From NCBI GenBank assembly GCA_032871835.1, contig CM065297.1, positions 24,359,098 to 24,423,097 of the forward strand: 64,000 nt of DNA. The letters are read 5' to 3'. Shown here piece by piece: positions 33,001 through 45,365 of the stretch; the first letter of the stretch is position 1; the number at the start of each line of letters is the position of its first letter. Under the pieces are notes generated by a model. The model did no database searches, was not told the DNA's origin, and worked only from the letters and a program-made list of their open reading frames with translations. The translations under genes were made by a program, and so were the position numbers. The DNA is from Dipteronia dyeriana (lineage: Eukaryota; Streptophyta; Magnoliopsida; Sapindales; Sapindaceae).

Positions 33001-33807
33001 CCATCCTGCGGGGATCAAAGCCTAAACATACAAAAGTCTGCCAAGTCTAGTTCTCCGTGTAAGGGTACCTCTCATTCCTAATACGAGGTAGTCGCCAAAA
33101 AATCACAATATGAATTTCTCATGAGTATCAATGTTCTAGTACCTAGAACGGCAACACCCTTGTCATTCTCGGAAGGATGATCTGACATGAAAAGATCCTT
33201 CTAGGATCCACTATGTCAAAAGAATATCTTTAACTACTAGTTCTCCATGTTTGCTTAAATTTAAACTTTGCAGGAACGTAGTTATGGGAACCCACTATAA
33301 AAGCTTGTTAAAAAAAATCAAGTTAACGATACAGGCAAGGTCAACAAATACCTTGTAGGGGGAATACATACCAGGACTGACAACACATATGATTCTACCC
33401 CGCTTGTCAACCTACACTTAATAGATTTAAGGTCATTAGCTACCAGATTTAGTTAATTCAGAATAGCATGAAAGGTTACACCTAGATCAAGGCCATTAGT
33501 ATAGGATGGAGTATTAAACCAAGTTAAAAATTCACCATCAGGAATAAGTCACCGTAAGCGTGGAGGAAATCAAAGCCAATTCTCATTATTGATAAGGGAG
33601 ACATTCCCCTCAGTAGGCTACATCAGAACAAATAAGGGAGCCTATCCCCTTACAAGGCTACATACATCAAATGGGGATCCCAACCCCTTGTTCCAGGCAA
33701 CATCTGTAAAGAAGAACAAAAAAGAATTGATAAAAACTGGTCATGAGTATAGATTGGTGCCCACCCCCATTTCCAGGAAATCAAGATAGGTCGTCAAAGA
33801 GATTATG
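33001..33807 (+). other. spacer between tandem array and antisense ORF (body 2)
   Basis: Non-coding; similar to 12801-13334 in body 1. No other feature is seen. Confidence 0.5.
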
Positions 33808-36520
33808 TCAAACTTCGGCATCCTTCTGGTTTCCTCCCACTACTTCATTCATCTGTTGGTCTCTAACTGCCTTCCCTCCTTCATGTGGATGATCAGCCTG
33901 ATTGTCCCCTCTTGCTACTTCTTTTTCCTCAGACTGCTTGGCCTGATCCTCCTCAAAGACTTCATTTACCACGACCATAACCTCAGAGGGATTGATCACG
34001 TCCAGAAAGGTTGTAGATGCATAAGTCTCCATTTCCTCACCCCTGACTCTGATCCATCAAGCTCTTTAAGACGGTCCCTAACTCCCTCTTGAATCTCAGG
34101 TAGACCTCTTTGCAACTCCAGGATAGCAGGAAGATCTTCCACAAGTTGGACAGACTAGGACCTTGTACCTGTAGAAGCCAGCTGGCCTCCTTCAGACTAC
34201 ATAGGCTGGACCCCGCTAGAAGACTCTCCGGGCCCTGAGCTTAGAAGAATTAAAGAATGGAGGGGAAAATCCACTTCAATTATTTGTTTCCCAATTCCAG
34301 CTGCGTTTGATGTCCCCACTCCATCACTAGTTGGAAAAGACATCATCTCGACCTTAGCCATAACCTTGTCCCTGTCCCAGCCTTCGATGACGGAGAGGTA
34401 GAAGGGTGGAGGCAGCGCTTCAGCAACCTAGTAGGAGGCATAGAAATAACCATTCCCAAATAAGGCCTCCACCTCATTCTGCAGCTTGGCAACCTGATCA
34501 TGCAAGTTCTGGTTTTCAACATCCAGTATCTTGGCCTCTGCTTTCTAGGAGCCTCTCTGCATAGCCCGATAGTCAGACTTGAGGGTCTCCTTGTCGAATG
34601 ACCGCTTCAACCTCTCGTAGTTGCACTGAAACTCAACCAGCCCTTTCTCTATCTCATTCTAGCTAGAGGTCATCTCTTGCACTAAAGCCAGAGCTAGTGC
34701 AAGCAATCCTATAGCCCTCTCAACTTCGGCCCCAACTTTTATCGTGCGGTCACAAAGAGTGGCCACCTAGTGGCTCATGGAAATGCAAAATTTGGAAGCC
34801 CACAGGTTACAAAGTTCAAGTTAGACAATAATCAAACTGGCTACCTTGATTACAGATGAAGGAGTATAGTTACCTCGGCCAAGAGAGCGGATCCCTTAGT
34901 AATCTGGATGCAGAAGGGCATCGAAGCTATCAGAGAGGGGCAACCACCTGGACAAGATGTGATAAACCGTTCCACGACCTCGTCTTATCCAGTGGGACTT
35001 GATTGATGTTGAAAGCAGGCAGGAGGACTCTTCGCAACAACAGTCCCGAGGCCATCCGAAGCTCAAAAAGTTAGGGATACGGGTGGAAGAGCAAGAATAT
35101 TAGGTAGGCTGACCGTGGGGATAACAATAGTGGTAGTAATGATAAAAGAGGCAACCGGAGCAAGAGTGGTGGCAGCTTTAGCAACTACAGTAGGGTGGTG
35201 GTTCCCCTGCTTCGCAGACTGGATGCCTGAGATGTGAAGATTTCCATCAAAATCCTAGGCTGAGAAGAAGGCGAGATTAAGGCAGATGGAACCTTGGTTG
35301 GAATGGATGGCCCCTTTTTTTTGAAAGTATCTGAGAAGGTCCCCAGATTAGTCTGGCAGAAGAAGAAGGGGTACGAGCTTGCTGGACTTCTTGGGTAGCA
35401 GGAGCAATAACAAAAACTGTTAAAAAAAAGAAAAAGAAAAAAGAAAAAAAAAAGTGAGTTAGAATAAGAGCATACATAAGAAGAAGGGCAAAATAATTCA
35501 GGGCTCCATTCCTTCCAAAAGAAACAGGAGTGATAAATAGGTACGCATTCACAGTGCGAGGATCAAAAGGTTCAGAGGTAGGGTATTGAAGGTTCAGATA
35601 GTTTCGGGCCATGATGGCCTTCAAAATTGCTTCAAATTCAACCGACAGTGAATCTCTATCCCAGGAAGGCTTGTCATTGAAAGTGGTAGGGACCTCGAAC
35701 TCATGTTTGCCTATAATAATCTAGCCCCCCCAATCACCTTTGATTAGCACCCAATCCTCCTTCCGGGTGGGGTCTTTCTTGGAAGCGCCAGGTACGATTA
35801 AGTTGAGCTTGTTTTTTGCTTTAGCATAAAACTGACCTCATAGGTCACCGTATAGGCTGCCGATTTGGAAAACGTACGCCAGCTCCTCAGTTCCGGGCTC
35901 TCTCACGGAGGAACCTACCTGACCTTGCTCCCTCTATATGACGGGAAAGCTAATTAGGTGCCTCAAGAAGCCGGGGATCATCTAGATTGGGGCTAATTAC
36001 AAGGCATTGAGATCCCACAGAAGAATGGAGTGGAGAGGAAGCCCGACCCCATTTTCTAAAGCGGTGACATGGATTGGGAGCGCGCCAGCATGAGAAGAGA
36101 AGTCATTATAGTTCTTGGGAGGGACAGTGACAGAGATGCTGTCGGGTATGTCATATTTGACTTTTAGGCAATCAATTGATTTCGTATTGACAGAAGAATC
36201 GGGATGACCTTGAAATAATAGGGAAGAATTCTTTCCGGAAGGGCGAGCTCTTATAGATAGGCACCAGAAGCCTGAACCGAACCCCTGCCAACCACCCTAT
36301 CGCCAGAGTCTCCACTCAAATCTTTGTGGACTAGATCCAGTGGATTCTCAGATCTGTTTAAAAAACCAGTCCCTATAGAAATATTCCTGCCTGAGGGAAG
36401 ATAAAGAGAAGGAGGAAGATCGTCCCAAATATCAGTACAGCCTCATTTTCCGTATGCGAGGCTGGAGGCTTCGTCCTCTTCCACCATGAGTTTGATTGTA
36501 TCATGACTGGAGTTTGACAT
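33808..36520 (-). pseudogene. Tat antisense extra ORF (body 2)
   Basis: The start ATG at 36520 gives MSNSSHDTIKLMVEEDEASS; a stop follows after about 25 codons. Further pieces on the minus strand match body 1: a PF04195-like block around 36230-36000, MARNYLNLQYPTSEPFDPR (35610-35550), a coiled-coil part near 34530-34440, and a Glu/Gln-rich C-terminus at 34032-33808 (NEVFEEDQAKQSEEKEVARG). The C-terminal stop at 33808 sets the end. Total length is about 2.7 kb. It has more stops than body 1. Function is unknown. Confidence 0.7.
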
Positions 36521-36656
36521 AGTGACAAGAAAGTTTAAATCTGATGAGAAGAAGGAAGACAATAAAGATTCTAGCAAAGGCAAAAAGAGAAAAGGTTTTT
36601 GAATGTTTAAAATTTGAAAGAATGATAAGCATGAGAAAGATGATGTCATGATCAGT

Positions 36657-36664
36657 TTTAAATA
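36657..36664 (-). promoter_or_regulatory. candidate TATA box of the antisense ORF (body 2)
   Basis: On the minus strand CCCTATTTAAAA lies about 137 bp upstream of the antisense ATG, matching body 1. Confidence 0.45.
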
Positions 36665-36929
36665 GGGACTAATGGAACAATAGATGGTGATATTCATTAC
36701 AAAAGCATGCTGGAAAGCGAGATCTTCGGTGAAGATTGCTCTGATCCCGGGACTAATGTAACGTAGCTATTTTTTTCGAAGAACGTACCAGTTCATTTTT
36801 CGCCACTTGGAACTTACAATTTATGAAAGGATTTCCTCCCGAATTCTGGCAATTAAAGAAGAGGGAAAATTTCTCGATTAAAACAGGAAATCTGACTCCA
36901 ACCCCAACTCAATCACTTGTGTTCAAGTT

Positions 36930-36941
36930 AGAGGGGACTTC
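36930..36941 (+). promoter_or_regulatory. polypurine tract of Tat body 2
   Basis: AGAGGGGACTTC directly precedes LTR3 (TGTTAATAGCC). Confidence 0.7.
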
Positions 36942-38104
36942 TGTTAATAGCCAAATTTGGCTAAGGACCAAAGGAAAATTTACCACTCTCCAAGCAAGGG
37001 TTTATATCCAGGATTACGCAGCGGGGTACCAAGGTTCCTGGGGTCGAGCTATCATACAACCCCACAAAAGTGAGGCGAGGTCACCCACATTCTAGGAATA
37101 TTTTAGGTAAAGCTCGATGTGATCAAATCAAGCTCCTTAAGTCGAAATAGAAGCCCGAGACAAGGCCGACAGGGGAAGACCTATGCTCCCCGAGGTCGAT
37201 ATATCTCACGACCTCCCTAAAAGCACGCTACCATCTCCACATGTACAAAGAGACCTTTAAGGCACCAAGTTCGTCCTATAATATAGCTCTATTTCACCAA
37301 GAGATAGACCTAATCTATCCAAAGCTAGAAGGAGGAAGCTCACAAAGCACCGTTACCACCAAAGAGCGCCAATACAGATATGTGAAGTGCCCAAAGGGTA
37401 CCCAGAAAGGCCAGATCAAAGCTACTAATGCAAAGGCTGGCATAAATAAGTACTTTGCCATTTCAAATAACAAGCGCCATAGTTGATGACCTCTATGATG
37501 CATCTCACAAGGGTAGCATATGGGATCACATTCACTCTTCAACGTGCAATAAAACACTACGTACATGCAGGACAAATGATTGATTCCAAAGAGGAAACAA
37601 ACTTATCTCCCTCTAAAATATCATTGAATCCGTTAAAGAGGGCATTGAGATATTCATGACTGGGGTGTGACGAGAAAAACATAGTTGAACTATGTAAAAA
37701 TGCATTGATCATAGCCCGTAGAAGGAGAAGGAGGAAAAGGAGGAAGCCAAGAGTGACAAAAATTCATCAGCAGTAAAACAGAGCTTTATCCTGGCCTAAA
37801 TTCTCTAAGAAGAACACGACCTCCATTTTATCTACTTATCTACAGGCATAAAGCTACCACCCCCATTGTACCCAAGAGTGTTTGAGAGTTTCGAGTGTCT
37901 TTTGTATATTACTCTGATTCGCTTGCAATAATAAAATAGTGCCATTTTCCTTACACATCCATCATACGTCGTCTTATCTCTCATCTTCTCTGTTACATGT
38001 ATAGACCAGATGCCAAGAGTACCACCCCTAACTGCGACCTCCGAGATAGTGGTCTCGAGGGTGTTAGCTAAAATTCCTCACCCTGAGCGAATTTTCGGTC
38101 AACA
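36942..38104 (+). repeat. Tat LTR3 (1163 bp)
   Basis: It starts TGTTAATAGCC and ends GGTCAACA. The TATA position of LTR1 and LTR2 reads GTAAAAAT here (about 37694-37701), so the promoter core appears lost. AATAAA is kept at 37930-37935. Confidence 0.85.
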
Positions 38105-38310
38105 ATATATATAGGGAATTGCAAGAAATGATCAAAAAATTTATTGAGTTATTGTTTTTAACTATAACTTTATTTTTGTTTATAGTTAGCATCTTTACAA
38201 TGAACTTCCAAATATGTCCCACATTTTTATTTTATGTGGCCCAATTTTTCCCACCCAAACTTTTCACTTATCATTGGCCTTCAGCTCAAAATTTGTTGAA
38301 AACCAGATTT

Positions 38311-38430
38311 CTCACTCTCTCTCTCTCTCTGTATTCTTTAATTTTTTGACTTCTTCTCTCTCAAATTGTGTTCTCTCTATCAAAAGAGATTTTCTTCATT
38401 CTCTCTCAAACCGTGTTCTCTCTCTCTCAA
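38311..38430 (+). repeat. CT-rich low-complexity tract
   Basis: Runs of CTCTCTCT at 38313-38330 and again around 38350-38430 look like pyrimidine-rich leader sequence. No gene is seen. Confidence 0.6.
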
Positions 38431-38895
38431 AATCGATTTGCTTATTCTCTCTCTAAACCAAGTCTACAAATCGTCTCTGAAACTCGTGGGTCTTCATCTC
38501 TGCAGGTGAATCGTGTCTTTTAACCGATTTTGGTCACCACATTCTTGATGGTAGATCCAGATCCAAAACCTAGCATTCAGCTCTGTCTTGAATTAGTTGA
38601 AGGTATGTAACCCTTTCCTACTTGTTTTTTACAAGAATGAACACGTTTAATTTGAAGAAAAAGAGGATGGTTTCGATTTTGAGTGAAACCCATGTATTGT
38701 CAATTTTTGTTCCCTGGTTAGATGTCATGCCATTTTAATGTTACATGCCAGTTCAATTTAATGTTACATGTCAGTTTATTTCTAAGTATCATGTGTTTTT
38801 GTAATTTCGATTTGGAATGAAACCCAACTATTGTAAGTTTTTGTACCCAAGTGCAGTACTTTTTAAAGTTACTTGCATGTATTTTTTGTACCCAA

Positions 38896-38991
38896 GTTAC
38901 ATGCTAGGTTATTTTCGAAGTCACATGCTCGGTTATTTATGAAGTTACATGCTCGGTTATTTATGAAGTTACATGCTAGAGGGTTTGTGAA
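38896..38991 (+). repeat. 24-bp tandem repeat, four units
   Basis: Units of the type GTTACATGCTCGGTTATTTA plus TGAA start at 38896, 38920, 38944 and 38968; spacing is exactly 24 bp, and a partial unit follows at 38992. Looser GTTACATG-containing relatives extend from about 38740 to 39045. It lies just upstream of the MULE coding start. Confidence 0.8.
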
Positions 38992-39087
38992 GTTACATTC
39001 CATCCAAGCCCTATTTTGTTACATGTAAGTTCATTTTAAAGTTGCATGTCAAATACTTTAAATGTCAATTACTTGACTTGTAGGAAT

Positions 39088-39405
39088 ATGGATGCAACGA
39101 AATTGGTCATCTATCACGTTGGAAGTTGGGTGGGCAATTGTTAAGAGGGTGGTATGACGAAATGGGTCAATGTTACTAGATGTGTGAGTTATGATGCATT
39201 GGAAAAGTTGGTAGAAGATGTTGCCAAAGTTGATGTTGCTAGGTACAACTTACAATTATGGTCACCGGCCTTTACAATTAGTGGTACTGCTCATCCGAGA
39301 ATTGAGAATGACAATGACATGTCACATATGATGAATGTAGAGAAGCTATTATCTGAGGTTTTTATCTGTCTTTACAAAGTAAACAACAGATTGTGTGCAA
39401 GATGA
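39088..39405 (+). pseudogene. MULE transposase, N-terminal plant-specific domain
   Basis: The ATG at 39088 follows a splice-acceptor-like TTGTAG. It reads MDATKLVIYHVGSWVGNC, a stop (TAA), then open to 39405: WVNVTRCVSYDALEKLVEDV, then LWSPAFTISGTAHPRIENDN. This beta-rich layout ending in an acidic stretch is typical of the domain before the DNA-binding region of plant MuDR-type transposases. The domain assignment is by eye. Confidence 0.6.
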
Positions 39406-39460
39406 TAACCAATGTAACCTACCTACTTCAGAACTCGTGTATGTCGGGATTCTTCGGTAA

Positions 39461-40159
39461 TTGACAGCATGTGGGTCCATTCCAATTGTAGACCCAAGTG
39501 TATGTAACTATGACACCATTGACGATCATGAGAACAGTCAGTGGCCGAACACCGATAACAGTGATGATAGCTCAATATCCAACATTGACATAGGTAGTCA
39601 CGATCATGAAGATTGCCATGATGGAGTGGGTTATGGTTCTGGCAGTGTTGAAGGACATGGATATGATGGTCCATCGATTTTTGCTACCTTTAGCAGTGTT
39701 TCTTTTCGAGAGGATGGTTTGGGTGATGATGTTGATCAAACTTCTGAACATGCTTCCCCATGAGTGAGCTTGGATTATTCCTGGAGCCGAAATATATTCT
39801 TTTGAACCCATTAGCAAGGAGGAAGCATTTTCGGATGATCGCCGGTTATACAAGGGTAGAATATTTCAATGCAAGAAAGATCTGAAGCCAACGTTGAATA
39901 TGTATGTTGTGAATAAGGGATTTGAAGTCCGAATTAAAAGGTCTAGCAAGACAAGTTATGAGGCTGGATGTAAGGATGGCGATTGTGAATTCCAATTACA
40001 TGAAATTAAGATGCAAAAAGAAGAATATTGGGTGGTTTGAATGTTCATAAAGGATCATACATGCACTATCGATAGTTTACACGCACGTCATCGACAAGCA
40101 AATTCCTGGATTGTCGGTGAACTATTAGCACCAAAGTTGTCAAATACATGGGAACTCTC
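39461..40159 (+). pseudogene. MULE transposase, acidic linker and MuDR DNA-binding domain
   Basis: The frame 39461-39763 is an Asp/Ser/Gly-rich linker. After a frameshift, from 39771: WIIPGAEIYSFEPISKEEAF, then RLYKGRIFQCKKDLKPTLN, GFEVRIKRSSKTSYEAGCKD and KEEYWVV, a stop (40038-40040), then FIKDHTCTIDSLHARHRQAN and SWIVGELLAPKL. This is the MuDR (DBD_Tnp_Mut) pattern with its conserved CKD...C and HTC residues. The MULE transposase core is missing because the element ends at 40159. Confidence 0.8.
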
Positions 40160-41212
40160 TGAAAATACAAACACGGTTAAATGCTCAAAGCTAAGCTAGA
40201 GAGGGGGGTGAATAGATTAGATACCTCTTTCGAATCCCTTGAAACAAACAAAAGGTTGTCCCTCTAAATTGCTTCTATCACAAAATATATATCAATCAAT
40301 AACAATTAATCATTATACAAAATATAAAGAATGTGATACAATCAACACATACACAAACTAAGATATAATATGGAAGTCTAATTACAAAGTATAATATTCA
40401 AAGCATATCAATTATACATACAAATAAAAGAGATATAGTTTAGAGAAAGTTGACACAAGATATATAGGTGGTAAACCTCCTAAAAAGAAACATCAGCGGG
40501 ATGAATCCACAACCACCGGCACACACAATCCACTAGTAGATAAAATGAGTACAATCTCTCAAGTGATCCCTTCACCTATAAACTACCATTCTATCCTACT
40601 CAATGAACTTGCCACCATGCTCAACATTCTGCGGCCTTACACCTCTTGTTCAGACTTCAACGCTCAACTTGAAGAATCACTCTCCAAATGAGACTTCCAA
40701 TGCACAAGTCAAAGACTCACTCTAAGACATGTGACTTCCACTTCCACAAACCAAAGAATCACTCTATGGAATGTGACTTCCACTTGCTCAACAAATCATA
40801 AGCCTCACACCTATTGTCAAGACTTCCTTCTCACAAGGCATCTATGGTGATCAAAAATGCATGTTATACAAACAAGAACGCAACATAGAAAATGATGATC
40901 AACACATTCTATGGAAACTAGATCTAAACATGAAAGTGCATTTATCAAGATAATCTAGTTTTAATGCATGAATGACAAATCTAGATTATATGTAAAGTAT
41001 AAATTGTAATCACATTAACTAGATTCAATCATGAATACAAAACTTGTAAAATCAAAATATGATCATTCAAGAACACAAAACAAGTATTGTTCACATATAC
41101 AGATAAGCTAAAATCATATGATCAAGTCTTGTAGATTTATAGCATAAGTTCTATAGAATATTACCTATTCATAAAATCAATAAAGCACATGAATATCTCA
41201 CATGAACACAAG
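40160..41212 (-). repeat. 3'-terminal fragment of an A-family LTR
   Basis: It begins (plus strand) TGAAAATACAAACACGG, the reverse complement of the A-family LTR end, and follows the solo LTR at 41809 for about 1 kb. Homology stops at 41212 where another LTR end begins. The internal minisatellite (about 40615-40855) is decayed. Confidence 0.75.
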
Positions 41213-42229
41213 TGTAGGGAAAAATTGGTTCAAAAACACGGCGGAAGCGTAGAATGAGGGTTTGGTATATTTTAATTTTTTTTCCTTTTAATTTAAAGAA
41301 CCTTAACCCTAGATTAATTGATATATATTAAAAGAGCCGTACCTTTTTTCTCGTGACGATTGAACTAGCGCCGAATTGAATCCGTAAGATCTTCCAATCC
41401 AATCACGAGAGTGAATCACATAGGAGTGTGTGCTCCCTTTCTTTAAATATTATGCATGAGGATGGAAACAAACAAAATCTCTTTCTTTGTCAGTCACAAT
41501 AATCCTCCAAGAAGAAAAACAAAGAACGCTAGGTCACTTGTGAATTATCAATCAATTGATTGAAACTCGCATGAACCTTGATTCAAAGTTGTACACAAAA
41601 CCTTTTAATATAAAGGCTACTAGTGAACTAATGAAAACAAAACATTCTTTCATCCTTTTCTTCTTTGCCGAATTTTCACACACCAATCTTTAGAGTTGGA
41701 CAAATTTATCTAAAGCAAGAACCAAATTATATACGCTCAAAATTCTCTCTTGGCCGAATTTTACTCTTGTATAAACCCTAGCCTTGGCCAAATTTTCTTA
41801 TTGAATAATGAAAATACAAACACGGTTAAATGCTCAAGGCTAACCTAGAGGGGGGGTGAATAGGTTAGACAACTTTTTCGACTCCCTTAGAAACAAACAA
41901 AAGTTTGTCCCTCTAGATAGCTTGTATCACAATATATATATTAAATAAAGATACTTAATCAATATATAAAGACAAGTAAAGTGTGATACAAATAAGTAAT
42001 GGTAACACATACACAATCTAGATTATAGAAAAGAAGTCAACTTACATACAAAGTTCTATCCATAGTATTCAAATAACAAATACAAATACTAGAGAGATAG
42101 GGATAGAGAGAAGTTGAAACAAGATATAACATGGTAAACCTTCGAAGAGGAAACATCCACGGGCTAGCAGCCACCGGCAAACAAAATTCACTAGTAGATA
42201 AGACAAGTAAAATCTCTCAAGTGACCTCT

Positions 42230-42600
42230 TTACCTAGAAACTACCCTCCTATCCTGCTCATGAAGATGTCGGCCTAATGCTCAACAATCTGAGGCCTTAC
42301 ACCTCTTGTCAAGACTTTCTCGCTCACCTTACTGGATCCTCACGACCCAAGGCAAGACTTCTTGCTCAACTATCAGAGTCCTTCCGACTCTAGTCAAGAC
42401 TTTCTCGCTCACCTATCAGGATCCTCACGACCCTAGACAAGACTTCTTGCTCGACTATCCGAGTCCTCCCGACTCTAGCCAAGACTTCCTTGCTTGAAAA
42501 TCCAAGGTCTCACTCCTCTTGCCAAGACTTCTTGCTCAACAACATAGGTCTCACACCTATTGTCAAGACTTCCTTCTCACAAGGAATCTAGGTGATCATG
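42230..42600 (-). repeat. ~42-bp minisatellite in the solo LTR
   Basis: Units containing CAAGACTTCTTGCTCA or CAAGACTTTCTCGCTCA recur about eight times, matching LTR A in reverse orientation but with units of a more uniform two-type pattern. Confidence 0.7.
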
Positions 42601-43582
42601 AATGCAAAACGCAAATAAGCACGCAACATAGAATGCTATGATCAGCACATCCTATGGAAAATACTAGACATGAGCATGAATGCACAAATCACATGTAGTC
42701 TAGTCAATCATGCATGTATAATCAATCTAGATCATGTAAGATATGTTCAACAATAATCACAACCTAGATACATGTATAGATCTAAACTTGAATCACAAGA
42801 TATGTTCAATTAATCACAAAATCAAATTTAAATCACAAAAACCAAAAACATGCTAAAATCATATGACAAAGTAATTTAGATTTAAGCTAAAGTTCTAGAG
42901 CATATTCCTAATCATAGATTCAACATAACACATGAATAGCTCAAAAGAACATAAGCACATGTATTATGTGAGAATTCGTCCAAGAGAGCCTAATACATGT
43001 GAGAAACTATTTTTCACAAAATCAATCAATCAAAGATCATCAAATAGTCCTAGAATCAAAGCTAGCACAATGCAATCCCAAACATGTGAAAACCTAGGCA
43101 AGATCAAAACCTAACTCAACATGTATGATTTCAATTGAAACTCAACCTAGCTTTAAAAGAGTCCAATACTCAAATCAAAACACTCACAATATACAAATAT
43201 CTGTTGAAGAAGAAAACCCAAGATAATTGACCAAGTTTTAAAAGAAAACTTAGAGAGAAAATCAATACCTTAGTTGATTTAGGTGTAGTCCCGTTTTTGT
43301 GTGTTTAGACTCCAAAAAAAGCAACAAAACTAACTCAAACCTTCAGAGGAAAGATGGAGGATGAATAGAAAAACACTCTCAACTTCGAATCACTCAAATT
43401 AGAGTTCAAATTAAGAAGTTATGGTGTTTGGAAGGTGAGAAAATGTAGAGAGAATTTCTGCACACTAGTTTGAATTTTTTCTTTTAATGAAATGTGAGAG
43501 GGAAAGAGATTATAAAGGAGAGGGAAAGAAAGTAGCCAAAAGATGGCATGTGGGCATCTCAGGGCAGCAAGGTGTTGCTGTC

Positions 43583-43636
43583 GAGATGGCCATGCGCCAT
43601 CTCGGGCATGCACCACTCCATGGCCTTCGGCCATGG
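43583..43636 (-). promoter_or_regulatory. hairpins upstream of the TATA box in the solo LTR
   Basis: Hairpin 1 (43583-43603) is GAGATGGC, loop CATGC, GCCATCTC. Hairpin 2 (43618-43636) is CCATGGCC, loop TTC, GGCCATGG. On the minus strand they lie about 75 bp upstream of TTTATAAT. Confidence 0.6.
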
Positions 43637-45365
43637 TGCAATCCCCTCGCGCTTCCCTCGCGTTCTTCGACCGTTCTCTGGCCTCCAAACTCGGAATTCG
43701 AATCCGTTTGCGGATTACGAACTATAACTCTCACACAGACATAAAATATAAGATACTCAACCCAAAAAATAATAATTCCACTCGATATACGATTATGAAG
43801 ACAATGTATGCAACATGAGTTGAAAATGTAGTATCTTTTGACTAAGAACTCGTAATCAATAGTAGAGTAACCGAAATGACTGGAAATCAATCAAGAATGA
43901 TTTAAGACTAAATTCAAGTTCAATATCCATGTTATACAAACATATACACACATAAACACAATTCTCACTAGAATGCAAACTACATTGAGATAGTTTCCAA
44001 TCATGCATTTTCCAAAACATGTTATTTTAATACCAATGCATGAGCATTCATATTCAAGTGTGTGAATGTGTTATACATGGTGCACAACGATGCAGGGACA
44101 CACATGAATGAATTGTATGTGTGTGCCTATAATGGTGCACAATGATGCAGAGACACAAATGTATTGATTGTGTGTGTGTGCCTAAGCCTCGTAAGAGAAA
44201 GATAAGGTCTTAGTATACCTTTGTAGAATAAAATTGCGTCCTTTCTCTTTGAAGGCTTAGAACTTGTTTTGACTTGTTTTGACTTGTTTTTCATCCTTCT
44301 TTGAAGCTTGAATCATCATGAATCTAAACAACTAAACCATTACAAGTAAACATCATTTGATATGGAATTAATGCCAACACAAACTAAAACCTAACAAATA
44401 AAACCTAGCCTTGGCCGAATTTTTCTAGTAAAATTATTGTCTTGGCCGAATTTAATAGGTAGTATATAGAGGAGACCAAATTCACTCCTAAGAAGGATTT
44501 ACTTGGTGGGTAAGAATCCTTTCCTTAGGAGGATTTACTTGGTGACCAAGAATCCTTTTCAAAGAAGAATTATTTTCTACACCAAGACTCCTAATCCAAC
44601 TCACATAATGTATTTATTCAATAACCAATTATTGAATATAATTAAATTGTTACTAAATTAAAACTTCCACATTTGACCAATTGTCAACCAGAGTTTTAAT
44701 AGAAATCAAATACTTCCTAATTTTACTCGATAAATAAATTTCTTTTATTTATCTACTTATCAAATTTAGTTTTTGATACTTATCATATTACCAACAATAA
44801 TATGACAATAGGAGACCTACTCCTACTAGGAAAAAGATTTTGACTTTTAATTAAATATTTAATCAATTAATTTATATTTAATTAAATAATTAAATAAAAA
44901 ACAATATAATAAGCTATTATACTTAGCCTTAGCTGCCCAAGCCAATATATATGGGCCAAATATTGTTTTTCCTATTTTATTATATCCATTGGACTTAAAT
45001 AAAAAGTTCACATGTGAACTGGACCCATTCTTACTAAAAGAAACAAGCTCACATGTCTTAATACAATTCTAGATGGGCCCATAAATTGGTCCGGTAGAAT
45101 ATATCTAGTGATCCATGCAAGTTCGTGTGGATTGAGAATCTTGGAAGGCTATCTAAATTTAAGCTCCAATAGACATAACTTAATCACAATCAACAAATGA
45201 TTCACTTAAGTCCGATCTATTAATTTTAGTTTATTTCACTAAAGAACTAAAATTGAACTTTTAAATAAAGATAGAATAAGTTAATATTGCTCATTCATAC
45301 ACTAGACAATCTTAATGGAGAAAGTGTATCCTCATAAAGAATATCAGTAATTGCCAAGAGCTCAT

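Larger units (their letters stand above)
5755..38104 (+). mobile_element. Tat-lineage Gypsy composite: LTR1-body 1-LTR2-body 2-LTR3
   Basis: Three homologous LTRs (5755-6881, 16352-17497, 36942-38104) flank two homologous internal regions in the same orientation. Each body carries Gypsy-order gag, protease, RT, RNase H and integrase remnants, then a ~97-bp tandem array, then an ORF on the opposite strand. Antisense extra ORFs between pol and the 3' LTR are a known trait of the Tat lineage (for example Grande). Body 2 lacks its leader and the N-terminal half of gag and is interrupted by the MITE at 17956-18937 and the Copia element at 19967-29469. All coding parts are broken. Confidence 0.85.
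38115..40159 (+). mobile_element. Mutator-like element (MULE), 5' part, truncated
   Basis: The region encodes the N-terminal and MuDR DNA-binding regions of a plant MULE transposase and is cut at 40160 by an LTR. The possible left end GGGAATTGCAAGAAATGATC at 38115 is G-rich as MULE ends often are; its inverted partner is not in the window, so the boundary is tentative. The 5' part (38115-39087) is non-coding with CT microsatellites and a 24-bp repeat, probably leader and intron. Confidence 0.65.
41809..44396 (-). repeat. solo LTR of the A family with target duplication (2588 bp)
   Basis: It reads TGTTAGGTTTTAG from 44396 to GTATTTTCA at 41809 on the minus strand. Identical AATAA flanks (41804-41808 and 44397-44401) mark one insertion. 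The absence of internal sequence shows LTR-LTR recombination. It contains a minisatellite (about 42230-42600), a TATA region (43509-43517) and hairpins. Confidence 0.9.
41213..45365 (-). repeat. LTR E, minus strand, split by solo LTR 41809-44396
   Basis: On the minus strand it ends TTTTTCCCTACA at 41213, preceded by a CGCTTCCGCCGTGTTTTTGA stretch, which resembles plant Copia LTR ends. The two halves (41213-41808 and 44397-45365) share repeated CTTGGCCGAATTT motifs on the plus strand. The upstream end is not visible because LTR D begins at 45366. No coding sequence is seen. Confidence 0.55.

Noticed and set aside
38105..39080. Possible host gene 5' UTR (CT-rich leader, GT/AG-like signals)
   Set aside because: The downstream reading is a MULE transposase with stops and frameshifts, so the leader most likely belongs to the element.
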